DNA of 64,000 nucleotides, from the NCBI RefSeq assembly GCF_020911725.1, contig NZ_CP076620.1, positions 1,554,501 through 1,618,500 on the forward strand. Reading direction: 5' to 3'. The translations under genes and the position numbers were made by a program. Under the pieces are notes generated by a model. That model searched no databases, was not told where the DNA came from, and was given only the letters and a program-made list of their open reading frames with translations. Below are positions 47,365 through 56,370 of this stretch, in pieces. This DNA comes from Clostridium cadaveris (GTDB lineage: Bacteria > Bacillota > Clostridia > Clostridiales > Clostridiaceae). Within the stretch, counting starts at the first letter, position 1, and every line of letters starts with the position of its first letter.

Positions 47365-48399
47365 ATGAAAGACAATAAACTTAAGAAAATTCTTATTATA
47401 ATTGTTATAGTTCTTGTCGTTGGGGCGGTAGGCTTTAAATTTTACTATAACAGGCTTGTAAATCATCCTTTTAAGTTGACTGTAGATAGTGTTGAATTAG
47501 AAGTGAAAGAGGGACAGTCGTTAAATGACGTTCTAAAAAAACTTTCTAAACAAAATATAATAGGAAATACCTATCTCATAAAGTATTATGTGAAAAGTAA
47601 TGATTTAGATACTAATATAAAAAAGGGAAGATATTTAATTGAAAAAAATATGACTTTAGATACTTTTCTTTCTAATTTATCTTTAGGAAAGGTGACCGCA
47701 GGACTTAATAAGGTCACTATACCTGAAGGTTATAATATAGAAGAAATTGCTGCTTCTTTGGAAAAGTCACAGGTGATTTCTAAAGAAGAATTTCTAAAAG
47801 CTGTTAAAGAATACAATGCGCCATCTTATATCAAAAAGAATAGCGAAAGAAAATATCAATTAGAAGGTTTTTTATTCCCAGATACATATGAGTTTGAAAA
47901 AGATATTTCTGGGGAAGAAATAATAGAAAGAATGCTTTTAAGATTTGAAGAAGTAATAAGTGAAATTGAACAAGCTACAGGAAAAAAGATAGATAAAAAC
48001 AATCTTGATGATATAGTGACTATGGCATCAATTGTAGAAAAAGAAGCAGAGAGAGATGATGAAAGAGGAAAAGTAGCATCAGTATTTTACAACAGGATAG
48101 AACAACATACAAAGTTTCAATCTTGTGCTACTGTTTTGTATGCTTTAGGATATCATAAAGCAGAAGTTTCAAATGAAGACATAAAGGTTAATTCACCTTA
48201 TAATACCTATAAAGTTGATGGTCTTCCAATAGGACCAATAGCATGTCCAGGTAAAGCGTCACTTAATGCAGCAATAAATCCTGAGAAAACAAATTATTTA
48301 TTCTTCATATCTAATGATGATGGTACACATACTTTTACAGATAATGATAAAGAATTTATGAGATTAAAAGAAATTAGAGACAATAAAAATAAAAAGTAA
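47365..48399 (+). CDS. mltG: Endolytic murein transglycosylase MltG
   Basis: A 344-aa membrane-anchored glycan-strand terminating enzyme. A single N-terminal helix (IIIVIVLVVGAVGFKFY) is followed by a LysM-like region and the YceG domain with LEGFLFPDTYEF, the catalytic Glu in ASIVEKEA and the closing SPYNTYKVDGLPIGPIACPGKASLNAAINP. It acts on nascent peptidoglycan outside the membrane. Synteny with trmR, trhP and udk matches yrrL of Bacillus subtilis. Confidence 0.95.
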   Translation: MKDNKLKKILIIIVIVLVVGAVGFKFYYNRLVNHPFKLTVDSVELEVKEGQSLNDVLKKLSKQNIIGNTYLIKYYVKSNDLDTNIKKGRYLIEKNMTLDTFLSNLSLGKVTAGLNKVTIPEGYNIEEIAASLEKSQVISKEEFLKAVKEYNAPSYIKKNSERKYQLEGFLFPDTYEFEKDISGEEIIERMLLRFEEVISEIEQATGKKIDKNNLDDIVTMASIVEKEAERDDERGKVASVFYNRIEQHTKFQSCATVLYALGYHKAEVSNEDIKVNSPYNTYKVDGLPIGPIACPGKASLNAAINPEKTNYLFFISNDDGTHTFTDNDKEFMRLKEIRDNKNKK

Positions 48400-48414
48400 G
48401 TATTGGAGGAACCT

Positions 48415-49065
48415 ATGAGCGGAGTAATGCATGATTATATGGAACAATACTTAAGACAGCTAATACCAGATAGAGAAGGAATACTAAAAGAACTAGAGGA
48501 ATATGCAGAAAAAAATGCTGTACCTATAATACAAAAGGAAAGTGGAAAGTTTTTAGAACTTATGGTATCTATTACTAAGCCTAAGAGAATCCTTGAATTA
48601 GGTACAGCTATAGGGTATTCATCTATAATGATGGCAGAAGCCTTAGATGGTAATGTTCATATAGATACTATCGAGAGAGATGAAAATATGATAGAACAGG
48701 CGAAAAAAAACATTGAAAAGTATGGTTTTAAGGATAATATAACAGTACTTTCTGGTGATTGTTTAGAGGTTTTGCAAAGTCTTAATGGTAAATATGATTT
48801 TATATTTATGGATGCAGGAAAGGGACATTATAATCACTTTCATCCACATTGTATGAGTCTTCTTTCTGATGATGGTATAATAGTTGCAGATAATGTTCTT
48901 TTTAGAGGTATGGTTGCCTCTAAGGATTTGGTTAAAAGAAGAAAAATTACTATAGTAAAAAGAATGAAAAGTTATCTTGAAATGGTTTCTGAAGATGATA
49001 ACTTAATAACTTCTGTAATACCTATGGGAGATGGTATTTCCGTGACAAAAAGGAGGAAAAACTAA
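48415..49065 (+). CDS. trmR: tRNA 5-hydroxyuridine methyltransferase (TrmR/YrrM)
   Basis: A 216-aa class I SAM-dependent O-methyltransferase of the catechol-OMT-like family. The SAM motif is ILELGTAIGYSSIMMAEAL, with DTIERDE and DFIFMDAGKGHY. In B. subtilis the same neighbour of mltG, TrmR, methylates 5-hydroxyuridine at tRNA position 34 to 5-methoxyuridine. The next gene is the U32 protein that would make the hydroxyuridine substrate. ATG 48415 follows TTGGAGGA. The function rests on synteny plus family. Confidence 0.88.
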   Translation: MSGVMHDYMEQYLRQLIPDREGILKELEEYAEKNAVPIIQKESGKFLELMVSITKPKRILELGTAIGYSSIMMAEALDGNVHIDTIERDENMIEQAKKNIEKYGFKDNITVLSGDCLEVLQSLNGKYDFIFMDAGKGHYNHFHPHCMSLLSDDGIIVADNVLFRGMVASKDLVKRRKITIVKRMKSYLEMVSEDDNLITSVIPMGDGISVTKRRKN

Positions 49066-50292
49066 GTGAGAAAGCCTGAAATTTTAGCTCCAGCTGGTAA
49101 TCTTGAAAAGCTGAAAACAGCTATAGACTACGGTGCAGATGCCGTATATTTAGGGGGAAGCAAACTTAACTTAAGAGCATTTGCTGATAATTTTACCAAT
49201 GAGGATATGCAGGAAGCAGTTGAGTATGCTCACTCTAGAGGAAGAAAAGTTTATGTAACTTTAAATGTTTTTCCTCATAATTCAGATTTAGATGGATTGG
49301 AGCAATACATAATAGATTTGAAAAATGCAGGGATAGATGCTGTAATAGTGTCAGATCCTTCTATAATCATGACTATAAAGGAAGTTGCAGAAGACTTAGA
49401 AATTCATTTAAGTACTCAAGCTAATAATGTAAATTGGAAGTCAGCTTTATTCTGGCATAATTTAGGCGTAAAGAGAATAGTTCTTGCAAGAGAACTTACT
49501 TTGAAAGAAATAAAAGAAATAAGAGAAAGGCTTCCTGAAACTTGTGATTTAGAAGCTTTTGTTCATGGATCAATGTGTATGGCTTATTCTGGACGATGTT
49601 TAATTTCTAACTACATGACAGGCAGAGATGCTAATAGGGGTGCTTGTGCTCAAGCGTGCAGATATAAATATTATTTAGTTGAAGAAAAGAGACCGGGAGA
49701 GTATTTCCCTGTATCAGAAGATGACAAGGGAACTTATATAATGAATTCCAAGGATCTATGTATGATAGAGCATATTGATGAAGTTATAGAAGCCGGAGTA
49801 TATTCTTTAAAGATAGAAGGAAGAATGAAGAGCGCATTTTATGTAGCATCTGTAGTAAAGGCCTATAGAGAAGCTGTAGATACATATATGGAAAATCCTG
49901 AAAATTATAAGTATAATCCTAAGTGGATGGAATACCTTTTTAAAGTTAGTCATAGAAGTTACTATACAGGCTTTTATTATGGTCATAGTTCAATGCAGAT
50001 CTATGAAACTTCTGCTTATGTAAGAGATTATGATATAGTTGGTGTAGTAAAATCTTATGATGAAGAAACAAATGAAGCTGTTATAGAACAGAGAAATAGG
50101 GTCTTTGAAGGAGACGAAGTTGAAGTCTTAAGAGTAGAAGGAGATATGTTTACTATTACGTTAGATGACATGAAGGATGGAAAAGATAATAAGATAAATG
50201 TAGCTCCAAGGGCTCAAATGATCTTTAAGATTAAATGCCCTACAAAATTAAATCCTAAAGATATGCTTATCAAAAGTAAGGAGGCTAACTAA
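49066..50292 (+). CDS. trhP: U32 family tRNA hydroxylation protein (TrhP/YrrO-like)
   Basis: A 408-aa peptidase-U32-family protein. PEILAPAGNLEKLKTAIDYGADAVYLGG at the start and FVHGSMCMAYSGRCLISNYMTGRDANRGACAQACRY carry the family Cys set, likely for an Fe-S cluster. Relatives install the hydroxyl of 5-hydroxyuridine in tRNA using prephenate rather than O2, suited to an anaerobe. A GTG start follows AGGAGG by nine bases, directly after trmR. B. subtilis has two such genes here; only one is present. Confidence 0.9.
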   Translation: MRKPEILAPAGNLEKLKTAIDYGADAVYLGGSKLNLRAFADNFTNEDMQEAVEYAHSRGRKVYVTLNVFPHNSDLDGLEQYIIDLKNAGIDAVIVSDPSIIMTIKEVAEDLEIHLSTQANNVNWKSALFWHNLGVKRIVLARELTLKEIKEIRERLPETCDLEAFVHGSMCMAYSGRCLISNYMTGRDANRGACAQACRYKYYLVEEKRPGEYFPVSEDDKGTYIMNSKDLCMIEHIDEVIEAGVYSLKIEGRMKSAFYVASVVKAYREAVDTYMENPENYKYNPKWMEYLFKVSHRSYYTGFYYGHSSMQIYETSAYVRDYDIVGVVKSYDEETNEAVIEQRNRVFEGDEVEVLRVEGDMFTITLDDMKDGKDNKINVAPRAQMIFKIKCPTKLNPKDMLIKSKEAN

Positions 50293-50295
50293 GTT

Positions 50296-50919
50296 ATGAA
50301 AAGACCTGTCTTAATAGGAATAACCGGAGGAACTGGATCTGGTAAAAGTACTATAGCAAAAGCAATTTACAGCAAATTTAATGAAGATTGTATAGCTATG
50401 ATAGAACATGATTCTTATTATAAAAATCAAGGTGGAATTCCATTTGAAGAGAGAATGAAGACGAATTATGATCATCCATCTGCATTTGATACAGATTTGA
50501 TGCTTAGTCATTTGAAGGATTTAATAGATGGTAAAAGTATCGAAAAACCTATTTATGATTTTGAGAAGCATACTCGTAGAGAAGAAACTGTCTTAGTAAA
50601 TTCTAAAAACATAATAATAGTAGAAGGAATAATGATTTTAGAAGATAAGAGAATAAGGGATATGCTTGATATAAAGATTTATGTTGACACAGATGCTGAT
50701 GTTAGAATAATAAGAAGGCTTGTAAGAGACATAAATGAAAGAGGAAGGACTGTTGAATCGGTAATTGAACAGTATCTTAATGTAGTTAGACCTATGCATA
50801 TGCAATTTGTAGAACCTACTAAAAAATATGCAGATATAATAATTCCAGAAGGCGGACATAATCAAGTTGCAATAGACTTACTTGTAGCGAATATTAATCA
50901 AATATTACAAAGTAGATAG
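50296..50919 (+). CDS. udk: Uridine kinase
   Basis: A 207-aa P-loop kinase phosphorylating uridine and cytidine in pyrimidine salvage. Walker A is [12 protein letters not shown], then [33 protein letters not shown] and [10 protein letters not shown]. The [12 protein letters not shown] segment is the usual lid region. AAGGAGG lies inside the end of trhP. A strong terminator follows and overlaps the next gene's ribosome binding site. Confidence 0.95.
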   Translation: MKRPVLIGITGGTGSGKSTIAKAIYSKFNEDCIAMIEHDSYYKNQGGIPFEERMKTNYDHPSAFDTDLMLSHLKDLIDGKSIEKPIYDFEKHTRREETVLVNSKNIIIVEGIMILEDKRIRDMLDIKIYVDTDADVRIIRRLVRDINERGRTVESVIEQYLNVVRPMHMQFVEPTKKYADIIIPEGGHNQVAIDLLVANINQILQSR

Positions 50920-50924
50920 AGAAT

Positions 50925-50971
50925 AAAAACCCCATTCTTTGGCTAGAATTAGCAAAGAAAGGGGTTTTTTT
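50925..50971 (+). terminator. Terminator of the mltG-trmR-trhP-udk operon, overlapping the PBP ribosome binding site
   Basis: AAAAACCCCATTCTTTG (50925-50941) pairs with CAAAGAAAGGGGTTTTT (50953-50969) with a single mismatch and a T-run ending at 50971. The AAAGGGG in its descending arm is the only Shine-Dalgarno for the ATG at 50972. Confidence 0.92.
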
Positions 50972-52651
50972 ATGATAGATAAAAAAGGTATAAAAAAATT
51001 AGGCATATGTTTTGGAACTATATTTTTAGTTCTTATAGGCAAGCTTTTATATATTCAAATTATAAAAGGTGAAAATTTAAGTGTCATGGCTGAAGCGCAA
51101 CATAGCCATACAGGTAATATAAGTGAAATTAATTATATGGTATTAGATGACAAGGGAAAAAGTCTTTTAAAAACAGATGATAAATATAAAATTGTAATTG
51201 ATACCGTTGATTTTAAAAGAAATAATAGTTCAACACCCATGGAAGAACTATATGCTTTTAGATACACTTTAAAAAATTATAATAAAAATTATGATATTGC
51301 AGTTGATTTGAATAGCGATAAAGAGGGAAAAAGATATTATGATGTAGATAAAGAAACCTATGATAAGATAAATTCATTAAATAATATCAATGGAGTATAT
51401 AGCTATAAGTATAATTCTATTGATAGAAAAAGTAGTTGGAATATATGCAATATGTTAACAAGCAGTAAAACTAGAGATGGTAAAGATAAAGAGGGAGATT
51501 GCCTCGAAAATACAATTGCGGAGTATACTTCTGCAAATAAAAGTTCTACCATAGTTTTTGCTACAGATTCTCAAGGAAAAGTTCAAGAGGGTATATATAA
51601 CATTCCAAAAGATAATGTCAATCTAAAACTCACTATAAACGATTCTATGGAAGAAAAAGTGAAAGAGGTTCTAGAGCAAGAGAAATATAAGAAATACAGT
51701 CAAATAGGAGTTGCTCTTTGCGATAGTGATACTGGTAAAATAAGAGTACTTACTCAGAAAGATAACAGTAAACCTAATATAATGCTTGCTTCTGCCACAG
51801 AAAATGGATATAGTCCTGGTTCTATTTTTAAAACTATCGTATTGGGAGCAGCTTTAAATGAAGGGATAGTGTCATTAGATGATAAATTTACTTGTGAATG
51901 CAAACCCAATCTTCCTTGTAAAACTTCTCACGGAACATTAACAGTAGAAGAAGCCTTTACAAAGTCATGTAATAATATTTTTGCTGAGATAGGAAATAAA
52001 CTTGGAAGTAAAAAAATAATAGAATATGCTAAAGCCCAGGGACTTTTCTCAAAAGTTCTTAATTTATATGGAGATAATGAGGCTCAAGGGGACTATGTAA
52101 TATCAGAGGTTGATGAGGGAGGAGCTACCAATATATCAATAGGACAAAACATTAGAATAGAACCTCTTCAAGCCTTAGGGATGATAAATACCGTAGTCAA
52201 TAATGGCGTGTATGTGAAACCTTACATCATGGGAAGTCTTGAAGACAACGATTTTAACACAGTTAAAGAGTTTCAAACATCAGAGAAGCAGCAAGTTATT
52301 AAAACCTCTGTGGCAACTATTATGAAAAATGAACTTTTAAGGGTAGTTAGAGATGAAAATGGTACAGGGAAAGCTGCTTATGTGAAAAATGTTGAGTTAG
52401 GAGGAAAGACAGGAACTGCGACTAGGATGGAGCCTAAAAAAGATGACAATGGCGGATACTTGAAGGATGATAAGGGAAACAGCGTTATGGAAAAACGTTA
52501 TGATGGATGGTTTGCAGGATATTATAAATACAAAGGAAAGAACTATTCCATGGTAGTATTTGTTGAAAATATTGCCAACGAAGAAAGTGGAGGAACCATA
52601 GCTGCCCCTATTTTTAAAGAAATTGTAGAAAAAGTTACTGATATAAAATAA
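50972..52651 (+). CDS. Class B penicillin-binding transpeptidase (divergent)
   Basis: A 559-aa membrane-anchored PBP. The helix IKKLGICFGTIFLVLIGKLL is near the N-terminus. The transpeptidase motifs are SIFK (Ser284 nucleophile, Lys287), SCN (332-334) and KTG (479-481 in GGKTGTA). The usual N-terminal RGxIxDRNG motif of FtsI/SpoVD is absent and replaced by YMVLDDKGKSLLKT, and the dimerisation region is atypical. The position next to sigK and close to the division genes suggests sporulation or septal wall synthesis. Its ribosome binding site lies within the terminator of udk. Confidence 0.88.
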   Translation: MIDKKGIKKLGICFGTIFLVLIGKLLYIQIIKGENLSVMAEAQHSHTGNISEINYMVLDDKGKSLLKTDDKYKIVIDTVDFKRNNSSTPMEELYAFRYTLKNYNKNYDIAVDLNSDKEGKRYYDVDKETYDKINSLNNINGVYSYKYNSIDRKSSWNICNMLTSSKTRDGKDKEGDCLENTIAEYTSANKSSTIVFATDSQGKVQEGIYNIPKDNVNLKLTINDSMEEKVKEVLEQEKYKKYSQIGVALCDSDTGKIRVLTQKDNSKPNIMLASATENGYSPGSIFKTIVLGAALNEGIVSLDDKFTCECKPNLPCKTSHGTLTVEEAFTKSCNNIFAEIGNKLGSKKIIEYAKAQGLFSKVLNLYGDNEAQGDYVISEVDEGGATNISIGQNIRIEPLQALGMINTVVNNGVYVKPYIMGSLEDNDFNTVKEFQTSEKQQVIKTSVATIMKNELLRVVRDENGTGKAAYVKNVELGGKTGTATRMEPKKDDNGGYLKDDKGNSVMEKRYDGWFAGYYKYKGKNYSMVVFVENIANEESGGTIAAPIFKEIVEKVTDIK

Positions 52652-52726
52652 TTTAAAATAGAAAAATAAGTAAACTTTCGCTATATCTAACATATTATAT
52701 AATAAGCACTATTAGGAGGAACAACT

Positions 52727-53431
52727 GTGTTTATTATACAATATTTTCTAGATGTGGTGAGCGGCATAAATATACTAGCAGGTTATGTAAGCGGCACAAA
52801 TTCTTTCCCTAAGCCATTAGATGAGAAGGAAGAAGCGTATTATTTGCTTAAGCTAAAAGAAGGTGATCCAGCAGCAAAGAGTGTTCTCATAGAGAAAAAT
52901 TTAAGACTAGTAGCTCATATAGTAAAAAAATATTCATATCCAGGGAGAGATGTTGATGACTTAATATCTATAGGAACCGTAGGGCTTATTAAAGCGATAG
53001 ATTCATTTAATTATGATAAAGGAACAAGGCTTGCAACTTATGCTGCTAGATGCATTGAAAATGAAATACTTATGCTTATAAGGAATAATAAGAAAAACAG
53101 GGGAGAAGTTTTTCTGCAAGATCCTATAGGTATTGATAAAGAAGGAAACGAAATTTCTTTAATGGATGTTCTAAGTACTGATGATGATCCTATAGTTGAA
53201 GTTGTAGAGAATAAAATTCAAATAAAAAAATTATATAAAAACATAAATTCATGCTTAACAGAAAGAGAAAGAGCCATAGTAGAAATGAGGTATGGGCTTT
53301 CAGATGGGAAGACCAAAACTCAGAGAGAGATAGCAGTAATATTAGGTATATCTAGGTCCTATGTATCAAGGATTGAAAAAAGGGCTTTAAAAAAGTTGTG
53401 CAAAGAATTAAATGGAAAAAATAAAAATTGA
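52727..53431 (+). CDS. sigK: RNA polymerase sporulation sigma factor SigK
   Basis: A 234-aa late mother-cell sigma factor. NLRLVAHIVKKY, DLISIGTVGLIKAIDSF and [16 protein letters not shown] are regions 2.1-2.4, and the C-terminal ILGISRSYVSRIEKRALKKL is region 4.2. The hydrophobic N-terminal stretch before LDEKEEAYYL looks like a pro-sequence. The gene is continuous, with no skin-type insertion. GTG start with TTAGGAGGA upstream. Confidence 0.93.
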   Translation: MFIIQYFLDVVSGINILAGYVSGTNSFPKPLDEKEEAYYLLKLKEGDPAAKSVLIEKNLRLVAHIVKKYSYPGRDVDDLISIGTVGLIKAIDSFNYDKGTRLATYAARCIENEILMLIRNNKKNRGEVFLQDPIGIDKEGNEISLMDVLSTDDDPIVEVVENKIQIKKLYKNINSCLTERERAIVEMRYGLSDGKTKTQREIAVILGISRSYVSRIEKRALKKLCKELNGKNKN

Positions 53432-53441
53432 AAAAGTACTT

Positions 53442-53496
53442 AAGTATGCTAAAGTTCTTTGAATCTTTAAGAATTTAAAAGGATTTTAGCATACTT
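53442..53496. terminator. Long inverted repeat after sigK
   Basis: AAGTATGCTAAA (53442-53453) and TTTAGCATACTT (53485-53496) are perfectly complementary over 12 bp, and the 31-base loop extends the pairing imperfectly. There is no T-run, so it may be a weak terminator or a structured RNA end. Confidence 0.5.
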
Positions 53497-53571
53497 TGTA
53501 GAATAATATTTATAGTATACAAAATATAAACGAAATAAAGTCGCATTTTATTGATAAAGGGGTAGTTTATT

Positions 53572-54624
53572 ATGTTATTAAAGGAATTATTAGATATAAC
53601 TATTAATAAAAAAGCATCTGATTTACATTTAACAGTAGGTACACCGCCAGTTATAAGAGTTAATGGAGAATTAAGTGTATTAGATTATAATAAACTTTCA
53701 GCTGAAGATACAGAAAGATATGCAAAGGAAATTTTGGGTGAAAGTTATGATAAATATAAAGAGGAAGGTGAGATAGATACTTCTTACTCTATAGGAGGAA
53801 TTGGAAGATTTAGAGTTAATATATTTACGCAGAGAAATAGTACTGCTATTGCAATAAGAGTAATACCTCTTAAAGTTTCAACTTTAGATGAATTAAATCA
53901 TCCTAAAGTATTAAAGAGTTTAGTTGAAAAGAAAAGAGGACTTGTAGTTGTAACAGGTCCTACAGGAAGTGGAAAGAGCACTACTTTAGCTGCTATGATA
54001 AATGAAATAAACGCTACTAGAAGCTCACATATTGTAACATTAGAAGAGCCTATAGAATATCTTCACAAACATAATAAATCAATCATCAATCAAAGAGAAA
54101 TAGGCAAAGATACTAAAAATTATAGAACAGCTTTAAAATCAGCTTTAAGGGAAGATCCAGATGTAATTTTAATAGGAGAAATGAGAGATTTAGAAACTAT
54201 ATCTATTGCAATTACCGCAGCAGAAACAGGACATTTAGTTTTATCAACATTACATACTATAGGAGCCGCAAAGACTATAGATAGAATAATAGATGTATTT
54301 CCTCAGCATCAACAGCAGCAAATACGTCTTCAGCTTTCAGCAGTTATGCAGGGAATAGTATCTCAACAGCTTCTTCCGAGGAAAGATGAAAATGGAAGAA
54401 TATCAGCTTTAGAAATAATGGTAGCTACACCAGCCATACAGTCCTTAATAAGGGAAGGAAAAACTCATCAAATAGAATCCCTTATACAGACTGGTTCGAA
54501 GTATGGAATGAAAACCATGGATATGGCTTTAGTTGAACTGTATAAGAATAATACAATTTCAGAAGAAACTTTATATACATATGCAGTAGATAAAGATATG
54601 GTATCAAGATTAGTATTGTTATAA
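53572..54624 (+). CDS. pilT: Type IV pilus retraction ATPase PilT
   Basis: A 350-aa hexameric ATPase powering pilus retraction in twitching or gliding. The N-terminal ASDLHLTVGTPPVIRVNGEL, Walker A VTGPTGSGKSTT, Asp box TLEEPIEY, Walker B VILIGEMRDLETI, the His box HLVLSTLHT and the C-terminal AIRxxIREGK-type IQSLIREGKTHQ are present. It is alone here, with no pilB, pilC or pilin genes nearby. AAAGGGGT precedes the ATG. Confidence 0.94.
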   Translation: MLLKELLDITINKKASDLHLTVGTPPVIRVNGELSVLDYNKLSAEDTERYAKEILGESYDKYKEEGEIDTSYSIGGIGRFRVNIFTQRNSTAIAIRVIPLKVSTLDELNHPKVLKSLVEKKRGLVVVTGPTGSGKSTTLAAMINEINATRSSHIVTLEEPIEYLHKHNKSIINQREIGKDTKNYRTALKSALREDPDVILIGEMRDLETISIAITAAETGHLVLSTLHTIGAAKTIDRIIDVFPQHQQQQIRLQLSAVMQGIVSQQLLPRKDENGRISALEIMVATPAIQSLIREGKTHQIESLIQTGSKYGMKTMDMALVELYKNNTISEETLYTYAVDKDMVSRLVLL

Positions 54625-54672
54625 ATAATTTTATGATATTTATAAAGTTGGGAAAATTATATAACATATAAA

Positions 54673-54712
54673 AATAGCTGTCTAAAACTCAAACTTTAAG
54701 GCAGCTATTATA
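54673..54712 (+). terminator. Weak terminator-like hairpin after pilT
   Basis: AATAGCTGTC (54673-54682) pairs with GGCAGCTATT (54700-54709) with one wobble and a 17-base loop; the tail is only partly T-rich. The remainder of the 258-bp gap to 54883 has no other recognised element apart from a TGATAAAAT extended -10 near 54847. Confidence 0.45.
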
Positions 54713-54882
54713 TTGAGTTAAATTTAGGATGTGTTATTTTTAGTGAGAATTAATGGGATTTTTTTAGAATAGTTATCAATTTACTTATAATTTATCTTAA
54801 TTAAGTCTTACATTCCCTTTAAATTAGTAGAATTTAAAAATCGTTTGTGATAAAATAAGTTTTGAATTAGGGGGGATTGTTA

Positions 54883-56157
54883 ATGATACCATTTAAAACT
54901 GTTATGCAGTTTATGTTATCTATATTTACCAATGTAGTACTCATTATAACAATGTATTATTTGATACTATCACTATTTGGACTTGTAAAAAAGAGAGACA
55001 ACAATACTTTCGAGCCACAAAAGAGCTTTGCTTTGGTAGTAGCAGCTCACAATGAAGAAGCCGTAATAGAAGGAATTATAAATAGTTTACTAAAGTTGGA
55101 CTATCCCAAAGAATTATATGATATTTATGTAATTGCAGATAATTGTAGCGATGCCACAGCGGCTATATCTAAAAATGCAGGAGCTATCGTATACGAAAGA
55201 TTTAACAAAGACCTTAGAGGAAAAGGCTATGCATTAGAGTGGATGTTTAAAAAGTTATTTAGCTTAGAGAAACAATATGATTCTATCGTTATTTTAGATG
55301 CTGATAATTTAGTGTCTAGAAATTTTTTAAAGGCAATGAACAATAAATTATGTGAAGGATATAAAGTTGTTCAGGGATATCTTGATAGTAAAAATCCTAA
55401 AGATACATGGATTACTGCTTGTTATTCAATATCATTTTGGAGCACTAATAGGATGTTCCAGTTAGCTAGAAACAATCTAGGACTTTCCAGTCAATTAGGT
55501 GGGACAGGCTTTTGCATGGACACACAAATATTAAAAGAACTTGGATGGGGAGCAACATGTCTTACTGAAGATTTAGAGTTTACTTGCAAGCTTGTTTTAA
55601 ATGGATATAAAGTTGGATGGGCTCACGACGCTGTAATTTATGATGAGAAACCTTTAAGCCTGGCGCAATCTTGGGCTCAGCGTAGAAGATGGATGCAAGG
55701 TTTTGCAGATGTTTCAAGCAGGTATTTCTTTAAACTTATGAAGATGAGCATAAAAGAAAGAAGTTTTACAAAGTTTGATTGTGCTTTATATTCAATTCAG
55801 CCTATCGTAACAATACTATTAGGTATTTCAACAATATTAAATTGTATTCAGCAGTTATTTGCAGCACCAGAAACCATAACTAAAGTTATAAATATGATGA
55901 ATACAACAGGTATTACAATTGCTGCTGCATGCTTGCTATTAGCAATGGTATTACAATTTTTATACACACCTTTTATTCTATTTTTAGAGAAGAAACTGGA
56001 TCTTAAAATTATTCTATATTATTTAATATATCCAGTATATTTGATAACATGGCTTCCAATATGTATACAAGGTGTAATGAATAAAGAAAATAAAGAATGG
56101 TCTCATACAAAACATACAAGAAGTGTAAATATAGAAGAATTAGAAAAAGTAAATTAA
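54883..56157 (+). CDS. Membrane family 2 glycosyltransferase
   Basis: A 424-aa processive-type GT2 enzyme. One N-terminal membrane helix, then the GT-A domain with VVAAHNEEAVIEGIINSLLKLDYP, the DxD at ILDADNLVSRNFL, and GGTGFCMD, TEDLEF and the QRRRW motif (QRRRWMQGF). About three C-terminal helices follow. This is the layout of cellulose/hyaluronan/poly-GlcNAc synthase-like enzymes, so it may make an envelope or secreted polysaccharide; sugar and product are unknown. ATG 54883 follows GGGGGGATTG. Confidence 0.88.
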   Translation: MIPFKTVMQFMLSIFTNVVLIITMYYLILSLFGLVKKRDNNTFEPQKSFALVVAAHNEEAVIEGIINSLLKLDYPKELYDIYVIADNCSDATAAISKNAGAIVYERFNKDLRGKGYALEWMFKKLFSLEKQYDSIVILDADNLVSRNFLKAMNNKLCEGYKVVQGYLDSKNPKDTWITACYSISFWSTNRMFQLARNNLGLSSQLGGTGFCMDTQILKELGWGATCLTEDLEFTCKLVLNGYKVGWAHDAVIYDEKPLSLAQSWAQRRRWMQGFADVSSRYFFKLMKMSIKERSFTKFDCALYSIQPIVTILLGISTILNCIQQLFAAPETITKVINMMNTTGITIAAACLLLAMVLQFLYTPFILFLEKKLDLKIILYYLIYPVYLITWLPICIQGVMNKENKEWSHTKHTRSVNIEELEKVN

Positions 56158-56172
56158 AAAATGTTTTTTTAC

Positions 56173-56212
56173 AGGAACTTCCTCAAAAAAGTATGGGGAA
56201 GTTCTTAATTTT
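56173..56212 (+). terminator. Terminator after the glycosyltransferase gene
   Basis: AGGAACTTCCTC (56173-56184) pairs with GGGGAAGTTCTT (56195-56206) with two wobbles, followed by AATTTT. Confidence 0.75.
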
Positions 56213-56370
56213 ACATATATTTTCAAAATAATCATTTTACTGTAATAAATAATAGGTGAGTTTATTATTAAAGGCATATAATAAATTTAAATCTCTAGAG
56301 GAAAAATCATTTTTCTGTTGAATATATTAGGAGAGGCTAATGCTATATGCAAGGAGGGTAGATACAAAGT

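Noticed and set aside
53432-53571. Cyclic di-GMP riboswitch before pilT
   Set aside because: Clostridial pilus genes often have one, but the leader shows only the sigK-side inverted repeat and none of the conserved riboswitch core.
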